From: Streptomyces sp. NBC_00708
GTDB lineage: Bacteria; Actinomycetota; Actinomycetes; Streptomycetales; Streptomycetaceae
Assembly (NCBI GenBank): GCA_036226585.1
Contig: CP108999.1
Location: 62,001-126,000, forward strand
Length of the DNA stretch: 64,000 nt
Direction: 5' to 3'
Made by a program: the position numbers and the translations under genes. The notes beneath the pieces are model-generated. The model was given only the letters and a program-made list of their open reading frames with translations, made no database searches and was not told the DNA's origin. How positions within the stretch are numbered: position 1 is the stretch's first letter; each line of letters starts with the position of its first letter. Shown here in pieces: positions 49,648 through 58,710 of this stretch.

Positions 49648-50570
49648 CGGACGGCTCCAGAGGTCAGCGGGTCGGGCCCATCACTCGCGGGCAGGGGCGA
49701 GATGAGCCGCGGGTCGGGCCTGGTGCGGGCGATACTGCGCAGCCACCGCAAGGTGTAGCCGAAGGCCCCGCCGAGGCCGGCGAGGACGAGCTGGCCGAGC
49801 GGGGACTGATACCAGCCGGACCAGGCGTCGTTGAGCATGCAGCCCACGACAACGACGCAGATCACGATCGAGACCAGGCGCGCGCTTTTTCGGACCTTGG
49901 CCCGGTCGGCCTCCACGTCGCGGGCATCGGCCGCCTGCTGGTGGATGGTGACGGCCAGGGCCTCCAGCGCCTCGGACAGTCCGGGCCCCTTGTACACGGC
50001 GTGCGACTGGAACAGGAGCACGACGTGGTCGCTGACACCGTCGGCCAGTTCGTCCGCGAACAGCGCGAACGCATCATGCGCCTCCATCCCGGAGCGCAGC
50101 CGCTCGGCCAAGGCCCGCACGTTCGCAGCGATGGGTGCGGGGGAGGCCTTCGCGGAGGCCTGGATCGTCTGGGTGAGGCTGATCCCGGCCTGGTGGATAC
50201 CGGCCAGGTGGTTGAGCCACTGCCCGAGCGCCTCCAGGCGCTCGATCCGCTGCATCGCCGCCGTGCCCGGGTTCAGCAGGTAGGGCAGGGCAAGGACGGC
50301 GCCACCGGCGAGCAGGCCGTGGACGGGCCAGCCCGTCCACGCCCACACGACCAGCACCGTGACACCCGCAGTGGTGACGAGATACCGCCAGCGCTGCTGC
50401 CACGCCAACGGCAGCTCCGCCTTCGCCCGCTGGACACGGCCGCTCATGCGGGAGGTGGGCCGGGCCGGATCGGGAACCTGGCCCCGGAACTCACGTACGG
50501 CGGCGAACAGGGCGAGCACGACGAGCACGGCGCAGCAGGCCGCGACGAGGGAGAGCTGAGAGGTGTTCAC
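49644..50570 (-). CDS. tadB: TadB-like pilus inner-membrane platform protein
   Basis: GTG 50570 overlaps the tadA stop (GTGA); the longer frame upstream lies inside tadA. The 308-residue protein has membrane segments at about 5-22, 65-95 and a C-terminal pair, and a T2SS-F core with the segment AGISLTQTIQASAKASPAPI followed by LAERLRSGMEAHDAFALFAD. Partner of TadC. Confidence 0.85.
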   Translation of the reverse strand: MNTSQLSLVAACCAVLVVLALFAAVREFRGQVPDPARPTSRMSGRVQRAKAELPLAWQQRWRYLVTTAGVTVLVVWAWTGWPVHGLLAGGAVLALPYLLNPGTAAMQRIERLEALGQWLNHLAGIHQAGISLTQTIQASAKASPAPIAANVRALAERLRSGMEAHDAFALFADELADGVSDHVVLLFQSHAVYKGPGLSEALEALAVTIHQQAADARDVEADRAKVRKSARLVSIVICVVVVGCMLNDAWSGWYQSPLGQLVLAGLGGAFGYTLRWLRSIARTRPDPRLISPLPASDGPDPLTSGAVR

Positions 50571-52117
50571 CGGGTCCCCACCGTCTGCATCGGCCCCTGC
50601 CAGGCGCTGTGCGGGTTGTCGGTCAGCCACTGCCGGTGGAACTGCCCGGTGCGCTCCAGGTCGTCGATGAACGTCGGCATGTTCCTGTACACCGCCCGCC
50701 GTTCCCCGTTCTGGGGTGCGAAGAGCTCGGTGGTGACCGGCCTTCCGCCTTCGCCGACGACGTCGTGGACCTCGTGGATGCTGCTGACGAACCGGTGCTT
50801 CTTCCCGCCGATCGCGGTCTCGTCCAGGTAGGTCAGATAGACGACCACGTCGATGGAGGAGGCGATGAGGTGGTGTGCGGCCTCGGTCTGCATGCCGGCT
50901 TCGGTGCACAGCTGGACCAGGCGGCTGATGATGGCGTGCGGGCGGCGGACGTGGAGGGTGCACATGGAGCCGGACCCGCCGGAGGACATCGCGTTCAGCA
51001 TCGGCACGATCTCCGTGGAGCGGACCTCGCCGACGATGACCCGGGTGGCGTTGTAGCGCAGCGCGGTGCTGAACATGTCGGAGATGGTGACCTCACCGGC
51101 CCGGTCGCCGGCGCGGACCTCTCCGTTGGACTGCCTGGCCTCGAAAGCGAACGTCACCGGGCCCGGCTTCGGGCCGGGCTCGTCCAGGTAGAGCTCGCGG
51201 TCCGATTCCAGGGTGACCAGCCGCTCGGAGGGCGGGATCTCGCGGCCGAGCGCGCGCAGCAGCGACGTCTTGCCGGCCCCCATGTCGCCGACGACCAGGA
51301 TGTTCATCCGGGCATGGACGCACGCGGTCAGGAACCGTTCGAGGACCGGGTTGATGGAGCCCCACCTGACGAGGTCGGCGATGCCGTGCTGGCGGATGCG
51401 GTGGCGGCGGATGACGACGGACGGCCGGGAAGTGAGCAGCGAGGCGGTGACGCGGGAGCCGTCGGGCATCCGGAAGCCGACCATCGGTGTGGCTTGGGTC
51501 AGGGCCCGCTCGCCGTGGCCGGACAGCCGCGCCATCCGGTTGACCCAGGTGATCAGCTCGTCGTGGCTGTCGGCGACCTTGTCGATCGTGCGGCGGGGCC
51601 GGTCGTGGTACTCGATGTGGGCGCGCAGCCCGTCGACCATCACGTCCTCGACCCCGGGCTCGTCAAGCAAAGACTGCAGGCGGCCGCCGCGGAACATCGA
51701 GTCGAAGACCGCCGTGCCGATCATGCGTTCCTGCTCGGCGGTCAGCGGGACGTTGCCGTGCGCGTGCTTCGTCGCCCACCCCGCGACCTTGCTCGTCACC
51801 AGTGTCCGGGCCAGCGCCCGACGGTCTGCTTCCTCCAGGTGCTTGTCGGGATCCTCCGCACTGAGCGCCTTGGAGACCTCACTCTGAAGTGCTTCGATCA
51901 CTTCCCAGTCCACCGGCAGCTCTCCGGGCAACCCGGCCAGACGCGGCACCGTCCCCGGACCGGCCGCACCCGGCCCCGTCGCCACCGGCCCGGTGGGTGC
52001 CTGCGCGGGAGGAGCAGGGGAGGGTGCCGGGTGCTGGCCGAGGTGGCCGGAGAGCAGCGAAGCGAGCTGCTGCGGGTTCATGGCCTCGGGCCCCGGCCGC
52101 TGGTGCGTGTCAGCCAC
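50567..52117 (-). CDS. tadA: TadA-like pilus assembly ATPase
   Basis: GTG 52117 follows GAGGGGG and overlaps the previous gene by 8 bp. The 516-residue protein has the VirB11/TadA order: LLDEPGVEDVMVDGL, Walker A VVGDMGAGKTS (about 271-281), an Asp box LVTLESDREL, Walker B RVIVGEVRSTE (about 357) and a His box CTLHVRRPHA. It powers Flp pilus assembly as a hexamer on the cytoplasmic face. Confidence 0.9.
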   Translation of the reverse strand: MADTHQRPGPEAMNPQQLASLLSGHLGQHPAPSPAPPAQAPTGPVATGPGAAGPGTVPRLAGLPGELPVDWEVIEALQSEVSKALSAEDPDKHLEEADRRALARTLVTSKVAGWATKHAHGNVPLTAEQERMIGTAVFDSMFRGGRLQSLLDEPGVEDVMVDGLRAHIEYHDRPRRTIDKVADSHDELITWVNRMARLSGHGERALTQATPMVGFRMPDGSRVTASLLTSRPSVVIRRHRIRQHGIADLVRWGSINPVLERFLTACVHARMNILVVGDMGAGKTSLLRALGREIPPSERLVTLESDRELYLDEPGPKPGPVTFAFEARQSNGEVRAGDRAGEVTISDMFSTALRYNATRVIVGEVRSTEIVPMLNAMSSGGSGSMCTLHVRRPHAIISRLVQLCTEAGMQTEAAHHLIASSIDVVVYLTYLDETAIGGKKHRFVSSIHEVHDVVGEGGRPVTTELFAPQNGERRAVYRNMPTFIDDLERTGQFHRQWLTDNPHSAWQGPMQTVGTR

Positions 52118-52982
52118 GGTTACCCCCTCGCTGCCCGGCCAGGTGCTGAAGCACCGCGGCCAGCTGCGGGTTGGACCGGCGCGCCGGGTACTCCTGCTGA
52201 ATCCGGCGACGCGAGACAGCCGCCTCGATCTGCTCGGTCGCGGTACGGGCATGACGCAGCAACGGGCTACGGGCATGCCCCCGCGGCGCCCGGCCCCCGG
52301 TCGCGAAGTACTCCGCCGTGACCTGGTCCCACGGCAAAGTCGCCAGCACCGGCGTCTTCAACGCGTCACCCACCTGGTGCGCCCGGTAGGGGCCGTCCTC
52401 GATGAGGAGCAGACCCAGCGCGTCAGGGCCCGAGCCACGTTCCCGCAGCTCCGTGCGCAGAGGGTCGATCATGTGCCGGGCCAGGGCGAGGGACTGTTCG
52501 GTGCCGCGTACCACGAGGAGCACCTGGTCGGCCTGCTGGATCAACGGGGCCGGTGTCAGCGTCTCGTGGAGGTGCCCGGTGTCCAGCGCGAGCCGCCCGG
52601 CGTCGACGAACACGTCGTGCCCGGCCTGCGCGGACAGAATGTGCAGGACGTCGGACAGCCGCGGCCACGTCAGCCCGAGCGCCGATGCCTGGGCCGGATC
52701 CGTCAGACCCGGCAGCAGCTTGCGGTGCCCCGCTTCATCCAGCGGCCACAGGTGACTGACGAACGCGTTCGACAACGCCTCGGGGCCGCTGCGCTGGGCG
52801 GCGGCCAGGTGGAAGAGACCGAATCCTGCGCCCGCTTCACCGTTGAGGAACCCTGCTCGCAGCGTGCCGCCGGCCGGGTCGCACTCGGCGAGCAGCGAAG
52901 GCCGCCTCGATGCCAGGGTCAGGGCGAGCGCCGTGGTGGTCACTCCGCAGGACTTCGCGGAGACAAGTGCGGTCACGGCCAT
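52110..52982 (-). CDS. TadZ/CpaE-like ParA-family protein with degenerate P-loop
   Basis: A 290-residue protein with the MinD/ParA fold (ECDPAGGTLRAGFL; DVFVDAGRLALD; QADQVLLVVRGTEQSLA). The P-loop reads SAKSCGVTTTALAL: the Lys of the GKT is replaced by Thr, and the first Gly-Gly by Ser-Cys. The TadZ class locates the Tad apparatus at poles or sites, and many members have deviant P-loops. It lies between the SAF-domain gene and tadA. Confidence 0.8.
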   Translation of the reverse strand: MAVTALVSAKSCGVTTTALALTLASRRPSLLAECDPAGGTLRAGFLNGEAGAGFGLFHLAAAQRSGPEALSNAFVSHLWPLDEAGHRKLLPGLTDPAQASALGLTWPRLSDVLHILSAQAGHDVFVDAGRLALDTGHLHETLTPAPLIQQADQVLLVVRGTEQSLALARHMIDPLRTELRERGSGPDALGLLLIEDGPYRAHQVGDALKTPVLATLPWDQVTAEYFATGGRAPRGHARSPLLRHARTATEQIEAAVSRRRIQQEYPARRSNPQLAAVLQHLAGQRGGNRG

Positions 52983-52984
52983 GG

Positions 52985-53677
52985 TCAGCTGCTCCGCGGT
53001 TCGCGGACCAGGGCGATCCGCCCGGTCGAGGCACGGGTGGCCAGCAGCGGACCGTCGCTGGTGGACACAGCGAGGTTGACCACGATGGTGCCCGAGGCGT
53101 CCGGGCGGGACACCGAGACCACGACCCCCTTGATGGACGTCGGCGGCGCCTCGGCGTCCTTGGGGTCGGCCTGCTCGCCCGGGGCCGGGGTGGTAACGGC
53201 CAGTACCTTGTCGCCGGGGGCCAGCGCGCCGGCCGGGGCCTGGCCCCGCTTCACCTGCACACCGACCTGCTGCTTGTCGTCGCCCAGCCCGGTACCGGCG
53301 GACAGCTGCGAGGCCGTCAGCAGCCCGCCCTTGCGCAGCTCGACGGCCGGCCGCTTCCCGATGACGCCGGCCCGGCCGGAGGCCGGGATCGGTGAAAGGT
53401 GCGCGTCGGCCGAGACCTCGGCAACCGTGAGGTCATCCTGCGTGAGGGCCTGACCGGCGGGCACGTCGCGGGCGATGGCGAGCACCTGCGTACGGTCGGA
53501 CGCCGACGTGACCGCCGCAGCCGCACCGAGACCGCACAGGACGGCCAGCACGATGCACAGGGCGGTCACCGACCAACGCCGCTCGCGCTTGACCGGCGCG
53601 GTCGTCGTGATGGGAATGTCCGGGCGGGCCGGCGCGCCGGTCCGGGGTGCGGGGGGCACGGCGACGGGGGACTCCAT
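52985..53677 (-). CDS. CpaB/RcpC-like SAF-domain protein
   Basis: ATG 53677 (MESPVAV) has GAGAGG ten bases upstream; ATG 53695 is the alternative without a site. One membrane segment (SVTALCIVLAVLCGLGAAAA) precedes a SAF domain, with VLAIARDVPAGQALTQDDL the typical start. Pilus assembly proteins of this type stabilise the outer part of the Tad machine. Confidence 0.85.
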   Translation of the reverse strand: MESPVAVPPAPRTGAPARPDIPITTTAPVKRERRWSVTALCIVLAVLCGLGAAAAVTSASDRTQVLAIARDVPAGQALTQDDLTVAEVSADAHLSPIPASGRAGVIGKRPAVELRKGGLLTASQLSAGTGLGDDKQQVGVQVKRGQAPAGALAPGDKVLAVTTPAPGEQADPKDAEAPPTSIKGVVVSVSRPDASGTIVVNLAVSTSDGPLLATRASTGRIALVREPRSS

Positions 53678-53717
53678 GCGGGTGTTGCCTCTCATGTCGA
53701 ATCAAAGTGCGCGACGG

Positions 53718-54614
53718 CTAGTTGAGGACCTGGACCTCGGTGATGGTGACGTCGACCGCACTCTCGCGGACTTCGGTGAGCCGGCCGCTCTGCCCGCCGC
53801 CCGTCCAGTCGATCGCCCAGGTCGACGTCGCGGTCACGTGGTACTTCCCGGAGTCCCGGGTGGAAGAGGGCAGGGTGTAGCGGTGGCCGCAGTCGGGGGA
53901 GGGCTTCTTGCCGTACTCGGCGCGGTAGGGGGTGCCGGCGGTGGTGCATGTGACCGTCGTGCCGTCGCCCATCGCCCACACGATCCGGCTGACCTTCGCG
54001 GTAGCCGTCACGGTCACCGCCCCCGCTGTCGCGGACGCGGTGTTCGGCCCGTACGTCTCCGGGCCCTTGGCAGTCCACATGTAGACCGGCATACCGACGA
54101 CGCCCTTGCCACCCGGCTTGGGCGTGATACCGATGTCGGGGCCCTTGAGTAGCATCTTGTCGACGGCAAGCTGAGCGACCACAGCCGGGGCGACCGTGGG
54201 CTCGGGCGGGCCGTCCGGACCGCCGTAGACAGCCTCGGGCATCATGGTCAACGCTCCGCTCACCTGAATGGCTGGGCAGCTGCGGACATAGACGGCCCCA
54301 CCCTCAGAGGGGTCGTGGCCCTCCCAGAGCTCACTCTCGGCAGGCGGCTGCGGGTCCAGCTTCTTTGCCGGTGTGCAGGTGGGGGTCTCCTTTCCACCCG
54401 CCTTCTTGGCTCCCGCCTTTGAACTCCGTGCGGTCTTGGATTCTGAGGGCCTGGCGCCGTGGGATCCTCTCGCTCGTCCAGGGTCCTTCGCGGTCACACA
54501 TACGTAGAGTCCGCAGCCCTCAACGCCTTCATCGGAGCTCTCCTGAGCATGGGCAGGGGCTGCGACTGCCAGAGCCAACAGGGTCACGGCAAGGCCCAGG
54601 CCCCGGGTCAGCAC
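53718..54614 (-). CDS. Secreted protein of the Tad locus, 298 aa
   Basis: GTG 54614 overlaps the upstream stop by seven bases. A signal peptide is clear (LGLAVTLLALAVAAPAHA, then QESS). The mature protein is Lys/Ser/Pro-rich, then beta-rich with CPAIQVSGALTMMPE, SRIVWAMGDGTTVTCTT (PKD-like, MGDG) and CGHRYTLPSS. It probably adopts an immunoglobulin-like fold in the wall. Role in pilus function inferred from position. Confidence 0.75.
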   Translation of the reverse strand: MLTRGLGLAVTLLALAVAAPAHAQESSDEGVEGCGLYVCVTAKDPGRARGSHGARPSESKTARSSKAGAKKAGGKETPTCTPAKKLDPQPPAESELWEGHDPSEGGAVYVRSCPAIQVSGALTMMPEAVYGGPDGPPEPTVAPAVVAQLAVDKMLLKGPDIGITPKPGGKGVVGMPVYMWTAKGPETYGPNTASATAGAVTVTATAKVSRIVWAMGDGTTVTCTTAGTPYRAEYGKKPSPDCGHRYTLPSSTRDSGKYHVTATSTWAIDWTGGGQSGRLTEVRESAVDVTITEVQVLN

Positions 54615-55219
54615 GGCTTCCCCTGGGGCTGATCCTTGATGACCCGCCAGCCTTCGGGCCAGTGCTCGACCGTCGAGGTGACGACGTACTTGGTCATCCT
54701 CTCTGACGGCAGCGGCACTGCCTCCTTCGTCGCTTCCTTGACCACCTTCCAGTGCGTGATGTCCAGACAGCTAGAGATCACAGCGCTGGGAACCTTCCGG
54801 GCAATATCGATCTTCGTCACGGTGGGGGCGCCGACGACGACGGTTCCGATGATGAGATTGCCCTTGTCATGCATCCCCTTCGCATCTGCCCTTGCGCCCT
54901 CCAGCGCAGCTCCCGCCGCGTACTTCTGCAGACCGGCAGCGCTGCTGTGGCTGTCGGCGTAGAGGTGCTCCATCTCCTTCCAGTACTGCTCGTACGTCGC
55001 AATGGCTTCGGTCTTTGCGGTCTCGGTCGGGTCGGCCGGCTTGTCTGAAGGAGCCGTGATTGAGGCCGAGGCTGATGGGGCTTCTTTGGGGTCAGCGGGC
55101 TTGGCGGAACTGCATCCGGCAGTAGTCGCGAGCGCGCAGGTAAAGGCGACCAGCGTGCCCACGCGTGCTCGCTTCCGTTTGCGAACCGCTGAGTTTGCCG
55201 CTCGTGTCTGCTGAGCCAT
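54608..55219 (-). CDS. Lipoprotein of the Tad locus, 203 aa
   Basis: ATG 55219 follows AGGGAGG. The signal has twin basic residues (VRKRKRARVG), a hydrophobic core and a lipobox TAGC. The mature part starts disordered (Pro/Ala/Lys) and holds an NTF2-like helical/beta domain (AIATYEQYWKEMEHLYADSH; RVIKDQPQG). It is probably the first gene of the Tad operon; the 297 bp upstream to 55516 has no supported gene. Confidence 0.75.
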   Translation of the reverse strand: MAQQTRAANSAVRKRKRARVGTLVAFTCALATTAGCSSAKPADPKEAPSASASITAPSDKPADPTETAKTEAIATYEQYWKEMEHLYADSHSSAAGLQKYAAGAALEGARADAKGMHDKGNLIIGTVVVGAPTVTKIDIARKVPSAVISSCLDITHWKVVKEATKEAVPLPSERMTKYVVTSTVEHWPEGWRVIKDQPQGKPC

Positions 55220-55516
55220 CGAGCCTCCCTGTGCATATGCCACAACATCCCCCGAACTGCGCGATCCGCCCGCGAGAGGTGGCGTTGGCCTGTTCGCGCC
55301 CTTGAAACAAACTTGACGGTCGGGTGCCAGGTTACGCAAAGTCGCTCACCCAACCCAGAGAGTTCGAGGGGCTGAGGATCTTGTCACACGCCATAAAACG
55401 GAACATTCTGTGATGGAACTCCCCGTGTTTTCGCGGGATTTGATGAATTCGAGACCTCATGACACCCCGTCGGCAACTGTGCGGTTCATCGGAATATCCT
55501 CCAGCGGCTCGTGTGC

Positions 55517-56473
55517 TCAGGCCTCGGGAAACGGGGTGAGCAGTACGTTCGTCAATTCCGGCGGGCCGAGGAGCGGCGTGACGACCGGTGCGAACGGGCC
55601 CTTTTCCTGCAGGAGTTCGGCGGTGGTGACACCTGCACGCAGCAGTCCGCCCTGGGAGAGCCGTGGGTCGACCGCCGCGAGAGCCCGCAGGTCCGTGGTC
55701 CGGCGTGCGAGCGCGGCCGGCAGCGCGGCCGGCCCGGCCCCGGACAGGACGATCAGCAGCCGCGGGAAGACCGGATACCGGTCACGCCACGCCTCCCGGA
55801 GAACGCCCCGGGTCTGCCGGCGCTTGCCCGGCAGTGGCGTGTACGTCGCGTACCGGGCGTACGTGCTGAGCTTCTGGCCGAGGCGTGCGACCTGCATGGT
55901 CGACCGGTCGATTTCGAGGAAGAACGTCAGCATCTGGCGGCGCCCCTCCTGCGTGGTGTGGGTGTAGCGCAGGACCGCGTCCGGGACGAGGAATGCGTCG
56001 TCGCCCATGCGGTTGTCGCCCTCACGGACGCGGTGTGCGAGCTCCGGCTCCCAGTCCAGGGATCCGCATTCATCACCGAGCCGCTCGGCCCATTTCGTGA
56101 ATGTGATTCCCGTATCGACGACAGCGAGGGTGTGTTCCTGGAGCTGGGAAGAGGCCGCCCTGGCGCTCATCCGGTACGACCGCGTGGTCACGACGTTGCC
56201 GGCCTCTACGACCTCGCAGCCGGCCGCCGTGACATGCCAGAGCAGTTCGCAGCGCCCCAGCCGGCTGGCGCGCCGGTCGACGGACTCGACGAGTCCCATG
56301 GTGCGCAGGTGCCGCAGCTGGCGCAGCAGGTACTCCGGCCGCTTCGTGTGGGGGGTCAGGAGGTAGTGGAGCTGGCTGGTGGACATCAGCCGGTGCTGAT
56401 ACAGGAGAGGCAGCAGCCGCTGACTGAACCGGGAGACGCTCCCCGTGGGTACTTCCGCGATGGGGTGGGACAT
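55517..56473 (-). CDS. Replication-relaxation family protein
   Basis: A 318-residue protein. The N-terminal winged helix (RLLPLLYQHRLMSTSQLHYL, then LRHLRTMGLVESV) and the following domain with VPDAVLRYT and TFFLEIDRSTMQVARLGQKL (a D...E-x-D nuclease-like core) match Replic_Relax proteins, which occur on plasmids and conjugative elements of Gram-positive bacteria. It may act at the transfer or replication origin. Its ATG touches the stop of the VirD4-like gene (TGATG), so both are coupled. Confidence 0.8.
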   Translation of the reverse strand: MSHPIAEVPTGSVSRFSQRLLPLLYQHRLMSTSQLHYLLTPHTKRPEYLLRQLRHLRTMGLVESVDRRASRLGRCELLWHVTAAGCEVVEAGNVVTTRSYRMSARAASSQLQEHTLAVVDTGITFTKWAERLGDECGSLDWEPELAHRVREGDNRMGDDAFLVPDAVLRYTHTTQEGRRQMLTFFLEIDRSTMQVARLGQKLSTYARYATYTPLPGKRRQTRGVLREAWRDRYPVFPRLLIVLSGAGPAALPAALARRTTDLRALAAVDPRLSQGGLLRAGVTTAELLQEKGPFAPVVTPLLGPPELTNVLLTPFPEA

Positions 56474-58710
56474 CAGGCGACCTCGCTCTGCTCGATGGTG
56501 GGGGTCTTCTGCGTGGGTGTGAGATTCTTGAGGTGGGTCAGGATCGTGTCGTCGAGACCCTTTAGCTGGTCCTCGTCCCCGTCGAGCACCCGCAGGACTT
56601 CTCCAACGGGGCGCCGTTTGAGGTTGCGGTCTATCGCCTCGTCGAGCGTCGGCATGAGGTCGGGGCGGTGGTAGTCGGCCAGGGCCTGGTGGACCGCGAC
56701 GCCCCGGACCCGGAAGGGTGTGGTGCGCTCGCCGTCGAGCATCGTCGAGGCCACGTACTGGTACTTCGCGAGCTGTTCCAGCACGTCGGGGGCGATCCCG
56801 CCGAGGCGCTTGGCGACGAACGCGGCCTCGTTGTGGTCCGCGCCGGTCGCGGTCAGCAGCGACTGGTTCTGCATCAGGGCCTGGCGGGTCTCTTCCGAAA
56901 GGCGCATCACCATCTGCGTGAGCCCCATCAGCCGCACCTCGTACTTACGCAGCTGCTCCAGGATCGCGGCGACGTAGCCGCGGGAGGCGCCGTCGATCGC
57001 GGTCAGCTCGTCCGCGAACGCGAACATCGTCGCCAGGTCCTCCTGCGGCACCCCCTCACGCGACAGCCCGGCCAGGAACAGATCGAACAGCAGCAGACTC
57101 GTGATGATCTGATCCCCGCTTCCCGAGCCGGAGCAGCGGAGCATCACGACCTTGTTCTCGTCCATCGCGGCCCGCACGTCATACGTCGACCGCGGCTGAC
57201 CGAGGAACGCCCGCAGCGAGTCCGAGGTCTCCAGCTGCTCCAGCATCTGCGTCACGACCGGCACCGCCCCCGACTCGTACTGCGGGAACGTCAGCTGCCA
57301 GAACCGGGACAGACGCTTCGGCAGCTGCGCCAGGACCTGGGCCCGCCACTCCTCGTCGGTCAGCAGCCGGGTGATCGAGAACAGCGTCGGCTGGAGGTCG
57401 GGACGCCCCTGCTCACACATCCTCAGGGCGAGGTGGGCCAGGACCTGCACGGCGTGGGACAGGATCGCCCGCGCACGCGGCGCCCGATCCCCCCACCCCT
57501 GCGCGGAGGCGAGCCCGCCCACAACCGCGCCGACGACCTCCTGGACCTGGTGGATCTCCCGGCCTTCCATCGACAGCGGGTTCCACGCACCGATGCGGGC
57601 CAGGGGGTCCTTCACGCTCACGTCGATCAGCAGCACCCGGCCCTTCAGCGTGGGATGGGTCAGGTAGGGGAGCGCGCGCTGGACCGCCGCCCCGTGCGGG
57701 TCCAGGAACCAGACGCCGAAACCGGCGTAGGCCAGCGTCAGCGCCTGGAGCAGCGCGAGCTCCGACTTTCCGAACCCCGATCGCCCCAGCCCGGCCCCGA
57801 ACAGCACGTCCTCCTGCGGCACCGCCCCCAGCCGCTCCCGACCATCCGGCCCGGTCACCAGCCCGAGCGGGACGACGCCGGGCTGACCGGTCCACTCCGG
57901 CAGCTGTGACGGCGCGGCCGGCACCACACCCCCGGTACGCACCACGTTCGACGCCGCGCAGTGAACCGACGGCGGCTTCAGCAGCGCGGCGATCTCCCGC
58001 CCCGTCACCCACTGCCGGCGCGACGGCGCGAACTCCCCTGTCTCGAACCGCCGGTCGAAGCTGCGACGCAGCCACCACACATCGCTGTACGGATGCCACG
58101 CGCCGAACCGCGGCCCGCGCGGCCGCCACCAGTTCTCACCCGACCACGCGTCCATCACCGCCATCACCCGATGCAAAAGGCCCTCTGCCTGCGCCGGATG
58201 AGGGGCCACCGCCCGCAGCAGGACCTGTGCCGCGAAGACCGTGGTGTCGGCGGTCGGCAGGAACTTTCCCACCCCGGCCGCCAGGTCCGAGGCACGCGGT
58301 GCCCGGCCGTTGCCCTGCCCACGTTCCCGGCCGCCGGCGTTCAGACCGCCGGCCACGTTCGACCACAACCGCCCGCCCATCCCCGCACCGTCCGCGCCGG
58401 CCAGCTGCTCACCGAACGCCGACGGCCCGCGCTGCTGCGCACGCCGCAGCAGCCGCCGTCGCCACCTCGCCACGCGCGGCCCGGACACCGGCACCAGGTC
58501 GACAACGAGCTGGACCTCCTCACCCAGCTCGCCGTCGGCGTGGGCGCAGGCGGAGGCCATCAGTTGCAGCGGATCCGGGTCCAGAGCGGCTGCTGTCAGC
58601 TGGCGGTGATCGGGCCGGGCGAGCACCAACTCCGCCCGTGCCACGTAAAGCCAGCCCTCGCCGTCGACACCCTCGCCTGCAGAAGGCATCAGCTCCAGGT
58701 CGATGCTCAT
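56473..58710 (-). CDS. VirD4/TraG-like conjugation ATPase
   Basis: A 745-residue protein. The first 290 residues are a variable domain. Walker A is GLGRSGFGKSE (about 305-315) with GVWFLDPHGA after it, and Walker B is MFAFADELTAIDG (about 560), then LRKYEVRLMGLTQMVMRLSE, the layout of the AAA coupling or HerA-like ATPases of type IV secretion. No membrane segment is visible here; the 58707 gene, overlapped by ATGA, supplies one. It would deliver DNA or substrates to a secretion channel. Confidence 0.8.
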   Translation of the reverse strand: MSIDLELMPSAGEGVDGEGWLYVARAELVLARPDHRQLTAAALDPDPLQLMASACAHADGELGEEVQLVVDLVPVSGPRVARWRRRLLRRAQQRGPSAFGEQLAGADGAGMGGRLWSNVAGGLNAGGRERGQGNGRAPRASDLAAGVGKFLPTADTTVFAAQVLLRAVAPHPAQAEGLLHRVMAVMDAWSGENWWRPRGPRFGAWHPYSDVWWLRRSFDRRFETGEFAPSRRQWVTGREIAALLKPPSVHCAASNVVRTGGVVPAAPSQLPEWTGQPGVVPLGLVTGPDGRERLGAVPQEDVLFGAGLGRSGFGKSELALLQALTLAYAGFGVWFLDPHGAAVQRALPYLTHPTLKGRVLLIDVSVKDPLARIGAWNPLSMEGREIHQVQEVVGAVVGGLASAQGWGDRAPRARAILSHAVQVLAHLALRMCEQGRPDLQPTLFSITRLLTDEEWRAQVLAQLPKRLSRFWQLTFPQYESGAVPVVTQMLEQLETSDSLRAFLGQPRSTYDVRAAMDENKVVMLRCSGSGSGDQIITSLLLFDLFLAGLSREGVPQEDLATMFAFADELTAIDGASRGYVAAILEQLRKYEVRLMGLTQMVMRLSEETRQALMQNQSLLTATGADHNEAAFVAKRLGGIAPDVLEQLAKYQYVASTMLDGERTTPFRVRGVAVHQALADYHRPDLMPTLDEAIDRNLKRRPVGEVLRVLDGDEDQLKGLDDTILTHLKNLTPTQKTPTIEQSEVA

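Noticed and set aside
50609..52321. 570-codon plus-strand frame opposite tadA
   Set aside because: Antisense shadow; the minus strand has the full TadA motif set and coupled starts.
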